DNA of 64,000 nt from Microbacterium terregens (lineage in GTDB: Bacteria; Pseudomonadota; Alphaproteobacteria; Sphingomonadales; Sphingomonadaceae). The notes under the pieces were generated by a model. It worked only from the letters and a program-made list of their open reading frames with translations. It was not told where the DNA came from and ran no database searches. The stretch covers positions 354,410 through 418,409 of the forward strand of contig NZ_BSEX01000004.1 in the NCBI RefSeq assembly GCF_027922045.1, written 5' to 3'. The position numbers were made by a program, and so were the translations under genes. Positions 51,986 to 63,231 of the stretch are shown here, piece by piece (the stretch's first letter is position 1; the number at the start of each line of letters is the position of its first letter).

Positions 51986-52630
51986 TCAGCGCGCGAGTGT
52001 CGGAAAGGCGGCGCGAAAGGCCGCTACCTTGGGTGCATCCCAGCGCACGATGTACGGATAGCGCGGATTGCGGCGGGCGAAATCCTGGTGATAGCCCTCC
52101 GCGGGGAAGAACCTACCCGTCTCGATGCGGGTGGCGATCAGCCCGGGAAAGCGCTTCGCGGCGTCCAGCTGCCGGATATAGCGGATGGCCGTCGCACGCT
52201 GCCCGGCATCCTGAGGAAAGATTGCGGAACGATAGCTGGGGCCGCGGTCGGGGCCCTGGCGATCGCGCTGCGTGGGATCGTGCGCAACCGAGAAGAAGAC
52301 GCGCAACAACGTCCCATAGCTGACGATGCGCGGATCATAGGTGATGCGGACCGCCTCGGCATGGCCGGTGCGCTCGGTCGAGACCTGCGCGTAGGTGGCG
52401 GTCGCCTGCGTGCCGCCGGCATAGCCGTTGATTACGGAAGAAACGCCCTTCACCTGCTCGAACACCGCCTCCAGTCCCCAGAAGCAGCCGCCTGCGAACA
52501 CGGCGACCGCACGGCTGCCGCTGGAGGGGCTCTCATGTTCGACGGGCGGTATCGGGACTGCGCGTTCGGCCTGGGCGGGACCACCGAGCCCGAGGGCTGC
52601 AGGGAGGATCAGGGCAGAGATGCAGCGCAT
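51986..52630 (-). CDS. msrA: Exported peptide-methionine (S)-S-oxide reductase MsrA
   Basis: The 214-residue protein has a signal peptide (about residues 1-21, LILPAALGLGGPAQA) and the MsrA domain with catalytic C49 in GGCFWGLEAVFEQVKGV, GYAGG, and a Glu/Asp substrate pocket (GHAEAVRITYDP). The exported form repairs periplasmic proteins. It works with electron donors not found here. The cytosolic MsrB is at 44.7 kb. Confidence 0.93.
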   Translation of the reverse strand: MRCISALILPAALGLGGPAQAERAVPIPPVEHESPSSGSRAVAVFAGGCFWGLEAVFEQVKGVSSVINGYAGGTQATATYAQVSTERTGHAEAVRITYDPRIVSYGTLLRVFFSVAHDPTQRDRQGPDRGPSYRSAIFPQDAGQRATAIRYIRQLDAAKRFPGLIATRIETGRFFPAEGYHQDFARRNPRYPYIVRWDAPKVAAFRAAFPTLAR

Positions 52631-52687
52631 GGCGCGAATATGGGGGCGTCCTTGCCGATCAACAGGGGCAAGGGCGCCACCTGGAGA

Positions 52688-52831
52688 TCAGTTCGTGGCT
52701 TCGACCGGCGCGTCCCAGGAGGATGCCTGCGCCGGCTGCGCGACCTGCACGCTCACCAGCGCTACGGCGCCGAGCGCGAAGCCGCTGAGGAAAAGCCGGA
52801 AGAAACCGGGGCGGGGCTTGTTCTGCGTCAT
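52688..52831 (-). CDS. Small membrane/exported protein, conserved-looking hypothetical
   Basis: This 47-residue frame (MTQNKPRPGFFRLFLSGFALGAVALVSVQVAQPAQASSW then a short acidic end) has a basic N-terminus and a 20-residue hydrophobic helix ending in an AxA signal-peptidase-like site. A weak GGA lies upstream. Codon bias matches neighbouring genes. A tethered or secreted small protein is possible; function is unknown. Confidence 0.5.
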   Translation of the reverse strand: MTQNKPRPGFFRLFLSGFALGAVALVSVQVAQPAQASSWDAPVEATN

Positions 52832-53016
52832 CAGAGTCGTTCCATTGCAGTGTCGCGAGCAGCTGCGGACTGCAGTTGCTTGCGACTCCGTGTCGTTCGC
52901 TGTTCGGGGATAGGCCGCCGGGGCTGAACCGGGGCTGGCCGTGCCGTTCATCGCCAGTTGGCATCGGCGACGCGGCTTCGCAAGCCACGCGCGCGAAACG
53001 CTGCGGTGCAAAGAAG

Positions 53017-53042
53017 TTCCGCCGCGTCGGGACGCGGCGGAA
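53017..53042. repeat. Perfect 12-bp inverted repeat next to an A8 tract
   Basis: TTCCGCCGCGTC (53017-53028) is mirrored by 53031-53042 with a 2-base spacer, and eight A residues follow on the plus strand. It lies 19 bp past the aminotransferase stop. On the minus strand the T8 precedes the hairpin and only a short CTTCTTT follows, so it is a weak terminator candidate. The rest of the 230-bp gap between 52832 and 53061 shows no gene. Confidence 0.4.
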
Positions 53043-53061
53043 AAAAAAGCTGGAACGGCGG

Positions 53062-54294
<1,233 letters not shown>

Positions 54295-56067
54295 TTAGCG
54301 GGGGGAGGGGGGCTCCGCAACCAATCGCGCACGAATAAGTCCGCGAACGGCATTGCCGACGTAAAAACCTTGCGCGAGATCCGCGGGTCGCACGACCGCC
54401 TCGACCGCGCTTCCAGCGCCCAGCAATTCGGCCCGCAACACCCCGGGCAGCAATCCTGCGGAGAGCGGCGGCGTGTGAAGCAAGCCCTCACGCTCGACGA
54501 AGATGGAGGTGAAGCTGCCTTCCGTCACCTGTCCGTCAGGAGCGACGAACGCCACGTCGAAGCACCCGAGCCCTTGGCGCGCGGCGTCATAGAAACGGCG
54601 GTCGCTCGTCTTGTGGCGCAGGCGGAAATCCGCCGGGGACACCGGCAGCGGTACCAATGCGATGGAAACCGGCTCGGAGGGCGCCGGCGGCAGCGGACCT
54701 GCCTCGACGGCGATCGCGCCGCTCGGCGACAGCAGCAGCCGCACGCGCGACGGCTGCTCCAGCCGGAAGGTGGCCGCTTGCAGTTCGTTGCGCGCGGCAT
54801 GTCGATCAAAGGCGAAGCCCAGGCGTCGCGCGCTCGCCTTCAGGCGCTCCAAGTGTCGCTCGAGCAGCGGGATGCCCCGATGCGGGTCGAACGCCATGGT
54901 CTCGATCAGATCGAAGCGTCGCTGGCCATTGGTCAGGAACCGGGCCTTGTCGTGGCACTCGCGCCATTCGGCTGCAGGCGTCGAATCGGCGACGACACCA
55001 GAGCCGAGCCCCAGCGTCGCGGCCTCTGCATCGGGTTTCAGGTGGAGGGTCCGGATGGCGACGTTGAACGCGGCGTCGCCATTCGCGTCGATGCGGCCGA
55101 TCGCGCCGGTGTAGATCCCGCGCGGCGATCGCTCCACCGCCTCGATCACTTCCATCGCCCGGCGCTTCGGCGCGCCGGTCACGGAGCCGCAGGGAAACAG
55201 CGCCGTGAGCGCCTGGGCCGGGCTGCTGTCGGGAGCGAGGATGCCGCGCACGCTGGAGACCATCTGGTGCACCGTTGGGTAGCACTCGACGACGAAGCGT
55301 TCGGGTACTTCCACGCTGCCGGCGACCGCCACACGGGCGATGTCGTTGCGCAACAGGTCGAGGATCATCAGATTCTCGGCACGCTGCTTGGGATCCTCGG
55401 CAAGGGCCGCTGCGGCGGCTGCGTCGCGGACCGGATCCGGGTCGCGGCGGGCGGTTCCCTTCATCGGCCGGGCGGAAACGGTGGTGCCCTCGATCCGGAA
55501 GAACAGTTCCGGGGACAAGGAGAGCAGCCAGTCGGCGCCCGTCCAGACCAGAGCGCCGTGCCCTGCCGCCGCGCGCGGCCGGATCGCGGCATAGAGCGCG
55601 CGCGGGTCGCCCAGGATGGGAGCGGTCGCGCGGAAGGTCAGGTTGGCCTGGTAGATGTCGCCTGCTTCGATCCACCCCCGGACCCGATCGAACGCCTCGG
55701 CATAGCCGACATAGTCGAGTTCGGGCTCGGGGGTGCCGATCCAGGCGCCGGCGGGGTCCGGAAGCAGCGTGGCCAGCGCATCGGCATCCAGCTGCTCGTG
55801 CGCGTCGAAGATGCCGAACCAGCCAAACGGCAGCGCGCCGGCAGGGGCGGCTGCAATGCCCTCGATGACCCGCCCGGCTTCGTAGCTCAGGAAGCCCGCA
55901 ACCGCCTGCCCCTCTGCTCGGGCGTCTTCCAGCGCTTGCAGCAGCGGCGCGATATCCTCGGGGGTATCCGCCTGCACGACGGCACGCGGGTTCCGGTACA
56001 GCCGGGCAGTCCCGCCGGGGCGGGCATCGTCCAGCAGGACGAAGGGCGTGGCGTCGTGCAAGAGCAT
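54295..56067 (-). CDS. pabB: Fused aminodeoxychorismate synthase component I and lyase (PabB-PabC)
   Basis: The first 380 residues are the chorismate-binding PabB domain (YQANLTFRA, the ENLMILDLLRNDIARVA motif, FPCGSVTGAPK). The last 200 form a class IV aminotransferase fold with the PLP lysine in RHKTSDRRFYDAA, the PabC/aminodeoxychorismate lyase part. One chain thus makes p-aminobenzoate from chorismate and ammonia for folate synthesis. The glutaminase PabA is not in the window. Start ATG 56067. Confidence 0.93.
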   Translation of the reverse strand: MLLHDATPFVLLDDARPGGTARLYRNPRAVVQADTPEDIAPLLQALEDARAEGQAVAGFLSYEAGRVIEGIAAAPAGALPFGWFGIFDAHEQLDADALATLLPDPAGAWIGTPEPELDYVGYAEAFDRVRGWIEAGDIYQANLTFRATAPILGDPRALYAAIRPRAAAGHGALVWTGADWLLSLSPELFFRIEGTTVSARPMKGTARRDPDPVRDAAAAAALAEDPKQRAENLMILDLLRNDIARVAVAGSVEVPERFVVECYPTVHQMVSSVRGILAPDSSPAQALTALFPCGSVTGAPKRRAMEVIEAVERSPRGIYTGAIGRIDANGDAAFNVAIRTLHLKPDAEAATLGLGSGVVADSTPAAEWRECHDKARFLTNGQRRFDLIETMAFDPHRGIPLLERHLERLKASARRLGFAFDRHAARNELQAATFRLEQPSRVRLLLSPSGAIAVEAGPLPPAPSEPVSIALVPLPVSPADFRLRHKTSDRRFYDAARQGLGCFDVAFVAPDGQVTEGSFTSIFVEREGLLHTPPLSAGLLPGVLRAELLGAGSAVEAVVRPADLAQGFYVGNAVRGLIRARLVAEPPSPR

Positions 56068-56132
56068 CCCTCCCGCGGATTGCAGCGGCGCGGCGCTTGC
56101 CGCAAGCCCGCATGCGCGCCTATCCCGTCCGA

Positions 56133-56813
56133 ATGACGCCTTCTCCCATCCGTGCGGCGATCGTGCCGGTGACGCCGCTCCAGCAGAACTGCACGCTGCT
56201 GTGGTGTACCAGGACGATGCGGGGCGCCTTTGTCGATCCCGGCGGCGACCTCGACCGGCTTCGCCAGGCTGCCGAGCAGAACGGCGTCACGATCGAGAAG
56301 ATTCTGCTGACCCACGGCCACATCGACCATTGTGGCGAGGCAAAGCCACTGGCCGATGCGCTGGGCGTGCCCATCGAGGGGCCCCATGAGGCGGATCGGT
56401 TCTGGATCGCGCGCTTGGATGAAGACGGCAAGCGATGGGGCCTGCGCGGGGTGCCGTTCGAACCCGATCGCTGGCTGGTCGAAGGTGACCAGGTGACGGT
56501 GGGGGAGGTCGCGTTCGACGTGTACGAGACGCCCGGGCACACTCCGGGGCACGTCGTCTTCCACCATCCAGGCACCAGGTTCGCGCTGGTGGGCGATGTG
56601 CTGTTCGCGGGCTCGGTCGGCCGGACGGACTTCCCGCTTTCGAATCACGAGGCGCTGATCGACTCGATCGTCACCAAGCTGTGGCCGATGGGCGACGACA
56701 CCAGCTTCATCCCCGGTCACGGGCAGCCTGGGCGCTTCGGGCAGGAGCGGCAGACCAATCCCTTTGTGGCCGATTCGGTGCTGGCCGGCAGGGGAGTTGC
56801 GAACGGCCGCTGA
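56133..56813 (+). CDS. MBL-fold metallo-hydrolase (GloB/YcbL-like)
   Basis: The 226-residue protein has the beta-lactamase-fold zinc motif THGHIDHCGE and the later ligands in TPGHTPGH, GDVLFAG and PGHGQ. This set is like YcbL-type glyoxalase II relatives. The true substrate is not known. ATG 56133 (TPSPIRAAIVPVTPLQQNCTL) matches related proteins; ATG 56112 is an alternative. It is divergent from pabB. Confidence 0.88.
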   Translation: MTPSPIRAAIVPVTPLQQNCTLLWCTRTMRGAFVDPGGDLDRLRQAAEQNGVTIEKILLTHGHIDHCGEAKPLADALGVPIEGPHEADRFWIARLDEDGKRWGLRGVPFEPDRWLVEGDQVTVGEVAFDVYETPGHTPGHVVFHHPGTRFALVGDVLFAGSVGRTDFPLSNHEALIDSIVTKLWPMGDDTSFIPGHGQPGRFGQERQTNPFVADSVLAGRGVANGR

Positions 56814-56833
56814 GGCGCATTCCCGCCACAAGC

Positions 56834-56861
56834 TTGCAACCACTGCCAAAAACGCTATAGG
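56834..56861 (+). promoter_or_regulatory. Possible sigma70-type promoter for rpmF-plsX-fabH
   Basis: TTGCAA (56834-56839) and TATAGG (56856-56861) are 16 bp apart, and the implied start is about 125 bp before rpmF. The 178-bp gap holds no gene. Its GC-rich middle (56894-56935) could form leader structure. Confidence 0.4.
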
Positions 56862-56991
56862 CGCGGCTCGCTTCGTGACATGGCCCATGCTGCCGGTCCG
56901 GCGAGCGGCCGGTCGCCCGGCACTGCTTGCCCGGTCGAAACTTGGGTATTTCACGGCCAACGATCCTTAGATTTCCGGTAAAGGTGCCGAC

Positions 56992-57171
56992 ATGGCAGTT
57001 CCCAAGAGAAAGACCTCGCCCTCCCGCCGGGGCATGCGGCGCGCGCACGACTCGCTCTCGGTCGAGTCGTTCCAGGAGTGCCCGAACTGCGGCGAGCTGA
57101 AGCGCCCGCACAACCTGTGCACGGGTTGCGGTCACTATAACGGCCGCGAGATCATCTCGGTCGAAGGCTGA
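56992..57171 (+). CDS. rpmF: 50S ribosomal protein L32 RpmF
   Basis: The 59-residue protein starts [21 protein letters not shown], the full L32 signature. It has a zinc-ribbon pair of cysteines CPNC and CTGC. It is in the conserved rpmF-plsX-fabH order linking ribosome and fatty-acid synthesis. plsX follows 26 bp later. Confidence 0.97.
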   Translation: MAVPKRKTSPSRRGMRRAHDSLSVESFQECPNCGELKRPHNLCTGCGHYNGREIISVEG

Positions 57172-57197
57172 GCCTGACCGCAAACGGAGGCGCTGGC

Positions 57198-58232
57198 GTG
57201 GTGGCCGAGGACTCGTGGATCGCCGTCGATGCGATGGGCGGTGACGAGGGCCTTGCGGTGATGCTTGCCGGCGTCGCCCAGGCACGTCGCCGCAATCCGG
57301 GCCTTCGGTTCCTGCTGGTGGGTGACGAGACGGCGATTCGCGCCGGTCTCCAGTCGCACCCCAATCTCACCGCTGCGTCGGAGGTCGTCCACGCGCCGGA
57401 ACTGGTTGGGTCTTCGGACAAGCCGAGCCAGGCGATCCGTCGCGCCCGCACCACGTCGATGGGAATCGCCATCGATCTGGTGAAGAAGGGCCGGGCAGCC
57501 GCCGCCGTGTCGTCCGGGAATACCGGCGCGCTGATGGCGATGGCCAAGCTCGCGCTGCGGACCATGCCCGGCATCGATCGTCCGGCGCTGGCAGCGCTGC
57601 TGCCGAGCCTGGGCGAGAACGACCTGGTGATGCTCGACCTTGGCGCCAATGCCGAGTGCGATGCGCGCAATCTCGTCCAGTTCGCGGTAATGGGGGCTGC
57701 CTATGCCCGCGCCGTGCTGGATCTGGAGAGCCCGCGCGTCGCGCTGCTCAACATCGGCACCGAGGACATGAAGGGCATCGACAGCGTCCGCGATGCGGCC
57801 GCCGCGATTCGCGCCTCCACCCACCTGCCGCTCACCTTCACCGGCTATATCGAGGGCGACCGTCTCTCGCGTGGCGAAGTCGACGTGGTGGTGTGCGACG
57901 GCTTCTCGGGCAACATCGCGCTCAAGACTGCCGAGGGTACCGCCCGCTTCGTGGCGGACCTGCTCAAGCGCGCCTTCCGCAGTTCGGTCCGTTCCAAGGT
58001 CGGTTTCCTGATCTCCAAGCCCGCGACCGACCTGCTGCGGCATCACCTCGATCCCAACAACCACAATGGCGCGATCTTCCTGGGCTTGAACGGCCTGGTG
58101 GTGAAGAGCCATGGCGGTGCGAACGCCATCGGCGTTTCGAACGCGATCGAGGTCGCGGCCAAGCTGGTGCGCAACAACCTAACCCATCGGATCGCTGAAG
58201 ACCTGGCAGCGATCGAAGCGAAGGCCGCATGA
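57198..58232 (+). CDS. plsX: Phosphate acyltransferase PlsX
   Basis: PlsX makes acyl-phosphate from acyl-ACP for the first step of phospholipid synthesis. The 344-residue protein has [53 protein letters not shown] and [21 protein letters not shown] 57198 follows AACGGAGG. The stop overlaps the fabH start. Confidence 0.95.
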   Translation: MVAEDSWIAVDAMGGDEGLAVMLAGVAQARRRNPGLRFLLVGDETAIRAGLQSHPNLTAASEVVHAPELVGSSDKPSQAIRRARTTSMGIAIDLVKKGRAAAAVSSGNTGALMAMAKLALRTMPGIDRPALAALLPSLGENDLVMLDLGANAECDARNLVQFAVMGAAYARAVLDLESPRVALLNIGTEDMKGIDSVRDAAAAIRASTHLPLTFTGYIEGDRLSRGEVDVVVCDGFSGNIALKTAEGTARFVADLLKRAFRSSVRSKVGFLISKPATDLLRHHLDPNNHNGAIFLGLNGLVVKSHGGANAIGVSNAIEVAAKLVRNNLTHRIAEDLAAIEAKAA

Positions 58233-59200
58233 CTCGTCGCTCCGTGATCGCCGGCACCGGCTCTGCCCTTCCCAAGCGCCGCGTTTCCAACGCTGAGCTC
58301 GCGGAGCGGGTCGACACGACGGACGACTGGATCGTCGAGCGGACCGGCATCCGTTTCCGCCACATCGCGGAGGAGGGCGAGACGACCTCGTCGCTGGCGA
58401 TCGAGGCGGCAGGCAAGGCCATCGCGGCCGCTGGACTCGACGCGAACGCGATCGACCTGATCGTTCTCGCGACCGCCACGCCCGACCAGACCTTTCCCGC
58501 GACCGCGACGACGGTCCAGGCGGCGCTTGGCATCAACGACTGCGTTGCGTTCGATGTCGCGGCGGTGTGTTCCGGCTTTCTCTACGCGGTGCAGGTCGCC
58601 GACAGCATGATCCGCGCCGGTGCACATCAGCGTGCGCTGGTGATCGGCGCCGAGACATTCAGCCGCATCCTGGATTGGGAAGATCGCGCGACTTGCGTGC
58701 TGTTCGGCGACGGGGCCGGCGCCGTGGTGCTGGAGGCGCGCGAGTCCGCCGAGGCGGACGCGCCGGGTATCCTCGCGACCAAGCTCCACGCCGATGGCCG
58801 CCACAACGGCCTGCTCTATGTCGATGGGGGGCCCTCGACGACGGGCACCGTCGGCAAGCTGCGGATGAAGGGCCGGGAGGTTTTCCGCCACGCGGTGGTC
58901 AACCTGGCACAGGTGATGGAGGAATCGCTCGGAACCGCGGGGCTCACCTCCGCCGATGTGGACTGGGTGGTGCCGCACCAAGCGAACGCCCGCATCCTTG
59001 AGGCCACCGCGCGCAAGCTGGGCCTCGCACCGGAGAAGGTCGTCGTCACCGTGGACCAGCACGCCAATACCTCGGCGGCCTCTGTCCCGCTGGCGCTCGA
59101 CACGGCGGTTCGGGACGGCCGAATCAAGCGCGGCGACCTGATCGTGCTCGAGGCGATGGGTGGGGGCTTCACCTGGGGCGCGGCGGTGGTTCGCTTCTGA
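58229..59200 (+). CDS. fabH: 3-oxoacyl-ACP synthase III FabH
   Basis: FabH starts fatty-acid elongation from acetyl-CoA and malonyl-ACP. The 323-residue enzyme has the catalytic triad Cys114 (DVAAVCSGF), His ([10 protein letters not shown]) and Asn (QHANTSAAS), plus the [16 protein letters not shown] loop. It overlaps plsX by 4 bp and precedes ihfA. Confidence 0.95.
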   Translation: MTRRSVIAGTGSALPKRRVSNAELAERVDTTDDWIVERTGIRFRHIAEEGETTSSLAIEAAGKAIAAAGLDANAIDLIVLATATPDQTFPATATTVQAALGINDCVAFDVAAVCSGFLYAVQVADSMIRAGAHQRALVIGAETFSRILDWEDRATCVLFGDGAGAVVLEARESAEADAPGILATKLHADGRHNGLLYVDGGPSTTGTVGKLRMKGREVFRHAVVNLAQVMEESLGTAGLTSADVDWVVPHQANARILEATARKLGLAPEKVVVTVDQHANTSAASVPLALDTAVRDGRIKRGDLIVLEAMGGGFTWGAAVVRF

Positions 59201-59300
59201 TCGGCGTGGCTGGGCGGGTGCACGCCCGGCAGCCGGTGGTTTGACCAAGGGCGACCTTGTGGTACGCGACTTGGCGCATTCACTGGGTAGGGGGTTTGCC

Positions 59301-59600
59301 ATGACTGCGGGCGGGACGTTGACACGCGCGGACCTCGCAGAGGCACTGCACAAGGAAGTCGGGCTTTCACGCGCCGATTCCGCCAAGCTGGTGGAGGATA
59401 TCCTCGGCCACATGTGCGAGGCTCTGCATAAGGGCGAGAACGTCAAGATTTCGGGCTTCGGCAGCTTCGTGCTGCGCGACAAGGGCGAGCGCGTGGGCCG
59501 TAATCCCAAAACCGGGGTAGAGGTGCCGATCGCGCCGCGCCGGGTGCTGACCTTCCGTGCCAGCCAGATGATGCGCGACCGCATCGTCGCTGCCAGCTGA
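59301..59600 (+). CDS. ihfA: Integration host factor alpha subunit IhfA
   Basis: The 99-residue DNA-bending protein has [29 protein letters not shown], the [29 protein letters not shown] beta arm (bending prolines) and [19 protein letters not shown] 59301 is 100 bp after fabH. It pairs with IhfB, which is elsewhere. The next gene, a MerR regulator, starts 12 bp later. Confidence 0.95.
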   Translation: MTAGGTLTRADLAEALHKEVGLSRADSAKLVEDILGHMCEALHKGENVKISGFGSFVLRDKGERVGRNPKTGVEVPIAPRRVLTFRASQMMRDRIVAAS

Positions 59601-59611
59601 GGATTTCAGCC

Positions 59612-59932
59612 GTGTCCGAGAAATCGGCGACGGCCTTTCGCACGATCGGCGAGGTCGCGGCCGAGCTGGGGCTGCCGCAGCACCGGCTGCGCTACTGGGA
59701 AAGCCGCTTCTCCGAGCTGCGGCCGGTCACCCGCGCCGGGCAGCGCCGCTACTATCGCCCCGAGGACGTCGCGCTGGTGCGGCGCATCCACCAGCTGCTG
59801 AGCGAAGAGGGCTATACGATTCGCGGGGTGCAGAACCTGCTGGCGGCCGAGCGCGGCAAGCCGGTGGCGCAGGATCCGCTGCTTCGCATCCGGACGATGC
59901 TGGCAGACGCGCTCGCCGCGGACGCCCGCTGA
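59612..59932 (+). CDS. MerR-family transcriptional regulator
   Basis: The 106-residue protein has the MerR DNA-binding domain ([70 protein letters not shown]) and almost no effector domain. The ihfA-merR pair is conserved in alphaproteobacteria. GTG 59612 is the likely start. Its signal is unknown. Confidence 0.92.
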   Translation: MSEKSATAFRTIGEVAAELGLPQHRLRYWESRFSELRPVTRAGQRRYYRPEDVALVRRIHQLLSEEGYTIRGVQNLLAAERGKPVAQDPLLRIRTMLADALAADAR

Positions 59933-59935
59933 GCG

Positions 59936-60466
59936 TCAGCCGACGTCCGGGCCTAGGCTCGGATCGACGTCGCGGGGCCGGATGAAGCGCAGGAGCGTCG
60001 CGCCGCCTTCGCACGTCTCGTTCCAGTGCGCGCCCACCTCCAGCACCGCCACGCTTGCGGTCGGGAATTTCTCTGCCACGTCCTGCCGCAGCGCGCCGGT
60101 CTCGGCGAGCAGCAGGACCAGTTCCTCAAGACCGGGATTGTGGCCGACCAGCAGCACCTGATCGGCGGCGTCGGGAAGAGCCCGCACCACGTCGAGCAGT
60201 GTCGCTTCCGACGCCAGATAGAGTCGACGGTCCCACTCGGGCGCTAGCGTCTCGCCGAGCCCGGAGGCGAAATGGTCGAGCGTCTCCTGCACCCGTACCG
60301 CGGGCGACGCGACGACCAGGTCGAAGGCTAGCCCCAGGCCACGCAGGTGGCGGCCCATGGTCTCGGCCGCGCGGGCGCCCTTCGCATTGAGCGGGCGATC
60401 GAAGTCCCGCGCGACGGGATCGTCCCAGCCGGACTTGGCGTGGCGAAGCAGCGTCAGGGTCTTCAT
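59936..60466 (-). CDS. SixA-like histidine phosphatase
   Basis: The 176-residue phosphoglycerate-mutase-fold protein has the catalytic LLRHAKSGW (His9), NAKGARAAETMGRHL, VASPAVRVQETLD and VLLVGHNPGLEELVLLL. It resembles SixA, which removes phosphate from histidine phosphotransfer domains. The actual target is unknown. ATG 60466 is chosen. It starts 22 bp after the helicase stop and is probably cotranscribed. Confidence 0.9.
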   Translation of the reverse strand: MKTLTLLRHAKSGWDDPVARDFDRPLNAKGARAAETMGRHLRGLGLAFDLVVASPAVRVQETLDHFASGLGETLAPEWDRRLYLASEATLLDVVRALPDAADQVLLVGHNPGLEELVLLLAETGALRQDVAEKFPTASVAVLEVGAHWNETCEGGATLLRFIRPRDVDPSLGPDVG

Positions 60467-60488
60467 GGCACTTCCGTCGGGCGAGGCG

Positions 60489-63185
60489 TCAGGCGGTCGC
60501 CGCCTCATGCCCCAAGGGACGGGCGAGGGAAAGCCGCGATGCACGTTCGACCGCCTCGTCGAGTGTGGTGCGCAACACCGGTGTCCCTTCCGGGAAGGCG
60601 GTGAGCAGGCGGGACGGCATGGCGGCGGATAGGAGCACGAACATGCCACGGTCGTCCGCACGACGGATCAGCCGGCCGAATGCCTGGGCCAGGCGCGCGC
60701 GCACGATCCGGTCGTCATAGGCGCTGCCACCGCCTGCCAGCCGGCGGGCAGCGTGGAGCACGGTCGGCTTGGGCCAGGGCACGCCCTCCATCGCGACCAG
60801 CCGCAGCGAGTCGCCGGGCACGTCGACGCCGTCCCGCAGCGCGTCGGTGCCGATCAGCGAGGCGCGGGGATCGTCGCGGAAGATGTCCACCAGCGTGCCC
60901 GTGTCGATCGGGTCGACATGCTGGGCGAGCAGCGGCAGGCCGTCGCGCGCCAGCCGGTCGGCGATGCGCGCATGCACCGCCCGCAGCCGGCGGATGGCGG
61001 TGAAGAGCCCAAGCGTACCGCCGCCAGCGGCGGCGATCAGCCGGGCGTAGGCGTTGGCGAGCGCGGCCAGGTCGCCACGCTTCACGTCGGTGACGATGAC
61101 GACCTCCGCCTGGCCGGCATAGTCGAAGGGGCTCGCGGCCTCGAACCGAGCGGGCGCCCGCTCCAGATGAGGGGCGCCGGCGCGTGCTTCCGCCACCGAC
61201 CAGTCGCCACCGGCCTTGAGGGTGGCCGAGGTGACCAGGGCACCATGGGCGGGCTTGAGCACGGTGTCGGCAAAGGGCCGGCTCGGATCGAGCCAATGGC
61301 GATGGAGCCCGACGTCATATTCGCGGCCTTCGACTCGATCGACAGCGAGCCAGTCGACATAGTCGGGGTCGTTCGGGCCACCGATCCGCGCGATCAGCGC
61401 GAGCCAGGCGCCGACCGTCTCGGCCCGCCAGCCGAGCGAGGCGATGGCGCCTTCGACGCGTGCCCGCGCCGGTGCGTCCATCCAGTCCGGAGCTTCCGCC
61501 AGCACCGACTCGAGCCGGCGGCCGAGCGCCAGCAGCGGACGCAGCAAGGCCTCCAGCGCCGCACTCGCGGGACCGGCGGCATCGACGAGCCCGGGATCGG
61601 GTTCGGCCAGTTCGGTCTCGAGCCCATAGCCCGCCTCGCCCGCATCGGGTGCGCGCGCGTAGACGAGCCCCCGGACCGCCGCGAGCAGCGTCTCGACCGG
61701 CCCGAACGGCGCGCCTTCGTTGATGCGGCCGAGCCAGCCGTCGGAAGGCAGCGCCTGCGCGGCGTTGACCGCGGCCGCGATCGTTTCCGCCCCGCCGTCG
61801 TCGTAGCTCGCCACGTCGGAGAGTCGTGCGGCGAGTCCGCGCCTGCGGCCGCGTGCCTTTGCCTCCGGCCCCAGCACCCAGCGGCGCAATTCGATCGCCT
61901 CTGCGCCGGTCAGCGCTGCCGAGAACATCGCGTCGGCCGCATCGAACAGGTGATGTCCCTCGTCAAAGACGTAGCGCGTGGGCCGAGTCGCCGATTCGCG
62001 GCCGCGGGCGGCGTTCACCATCACCAGCGCGTGGTTGGCGATGACCAGGTCGGCGTCTGCAGACGCGCGGGCCGCGCGCTCGATGAAGCACTTCCGGTAA
62101 TGCGGGCAGCCTGCGTAGATGCACTCGCCGCGGCGGTCCGTGAGCGCGGTCGAACCGTTGCGGCGGAACAGCGTCGGCAGCCAGCCGGGCAGGTCGCCGC
62201 CGACCATGTCGCCGTCGGCGGTATAGGCGGCCCAGCGCGCGACCAGTTGCGCCAGGATCGCCGCGCGCCCGGCGAACCCGCCCTGCAGCGCATCCTCCAG
62301 GTTCAGCAGGCAGACGTAGTTCTCGCGACCCTTGCGGGTGACGATCCGCCGCTTGCGCTCCTCCTCGTCGGGGAACAGTCGCTCCCCTTCGCGTGCGAGC
62401 TGGCGCTGGAGCGCTTTGGTATAGGTCGATACCCAGACGGCGCCGCCGGCCCGTTCGGACCAGAGCGACGCGGGCGCCAGATAGCCCAGCGTCTTGCCGA
62501 TGCCGGTGCCCGCCTCCGCCAGCACCAGATTGGGCGAGTCGCGCACCACGCGCGGGGCAAAGGCATCGGCGGCGGCGGCAGCATAGGTGCGCTGGCCGTG
62601 CCGCCGTTCGGCCCCGGCGCCGGTGAGGGCATCGAGGCGGGCGACCACGTCGGCGCCGTCGACGGCGATGGTACGCGGGGCGGGGCGGGGTGCGCGCTCC
62701 TCCCACTCCGGAAGCTTGGAAAAGAGCCAGCGCTCGGCGCGCTCCGGCTTTGCCAGCCGCTGGGTAACGGCAGGTGCCCAGGTCCAGCGCAGTCGGAACA
62801 GGGACTGGGCAGCGTGCCAGGCCCCCTCGCGTTCCGGCCACTCGCCTTCCATGACGGCCAGGAGTGCGGCGGCGGCATCGCGGAGGAAGGGGGCGACGGC
62901 CGCATCACTCTCCGGCACCGGCAGGCCGGTCACGGCGGCGAGCCCCTTGGGCGTGGGGACCATGAAGCGCGCCGGGCGCAGGAAGGCGAAAAGCTCCAGA
63001 AGGTCGAGGCCCGACAGTTCCGTATAGCCGAGCCGTTGCGCCACCAGCGGCGCGTTCAGCACCAGCGTCGGCGTGTCGGCGGCGAGCCGGATCGCCTCGC
63101 CCCGGCTGATCCCGCGCACCTCCCCGTCGGGCGTGGCGACCCAGATGCCGCCGTGGCTTGCGTGCAGCGCGGGATAGGGGAGCAT
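60489..63185 (-). CDS. DinG-family XPD-like ATP-dependent DNA helicase
   Basis: The 898-residue protein has Walker A AEAGTGIGKTLGYLAP, the iron-sulfur cysteines around YVCLLNLEDAL and GECIYAGCPHYRKCF, the Walker B DEGH in VFDEGHHLFD and the helicase C-terminal block ATNALRDGVDVPGDSLRLV-like (SLIGTDALRDGVDVPG). Such 5'-3' helicases unwind R-loops and G-quadruplexes. An extra N-terminal region of about 200 residues is typical for alphaproteobacteria. ATG 63185 is chosen. Confidence 0.92.
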   Translation of the reverse strand: MLPYPALHASHGGIWVATPDGEVRGISRGEAIRLAADTPTLVLNAPLVAQRLGYTELSGLDLLELFAFLRPARFMVPTPKGLAAVTGLPVPESDAAVAPFLRDAAAALLAVMEGEWPEREGAWHAAQSLFRLRWTWAPAVTQRLAKPERAERWLFSKLPEWEERAPRPAPRTIAVDGADVVARLDALTGAGAERRHGQRTYAAAAADAFAPRVVRDSPNLVLAEAGTGIGKTLGYLAPASLWSERAGGAVWVSTYTKALQRQLAREGERLFPDEEERKRRIVTRKGRENYVCLLNLEDALQGGFAGRAAILAQLVARWAAYTADGDMVGGDLPGWLPTLFRRNGSTALTDRRGECIYAGCPHYRKCFIERAARASADADLVIANHALVMVNAARGRESATRPTRYVFDEGHHLFDAADAMFSAALTGAEAIELRRWVLGPEAKARGRRRGLAARLSDVASYDDGGAETIAAAVNAAQALPSDGWLGRINEGAPFGPVETLLAAVRGLVYARAPDAGEAGYGLETELAEPDPGLVDAAGPASAALEALLRPLLALGRRLESVLAEAPDWMDAPARARVEGAIASLGWRAETVGAWLALIARIGGPNDPDYVDWLAVDRVEGREYDVGLHRHWLDPSRPFADTVLKPAHGALVTSATLKAGGDWSVAEARAGAPHLERAPARFEAASPFDYAGQAEVVIVTDVKRGDLAALANAYARLIAAAGGGTLGLFTAIRRLRAVHARIADRLARDGLPLLAQHVDPIDTGTLVDIFRDDPRASLIGTDALRDGVDVPGDSLRLVAMEGVPWPKPTVLHAARRLAGGGSAYDDRIVRARLAQAFGRLIRRADDRGMFVLLSAAMPSRLLTAFPEGTPVLRTTLDEAVERASRLSLARPLGHEAATA

Positions 63186-63231
63186 GGCTTTCTCTATAGA
63201 CGCCTCGCCGGTGAACGGAAGCGGAACGGCG

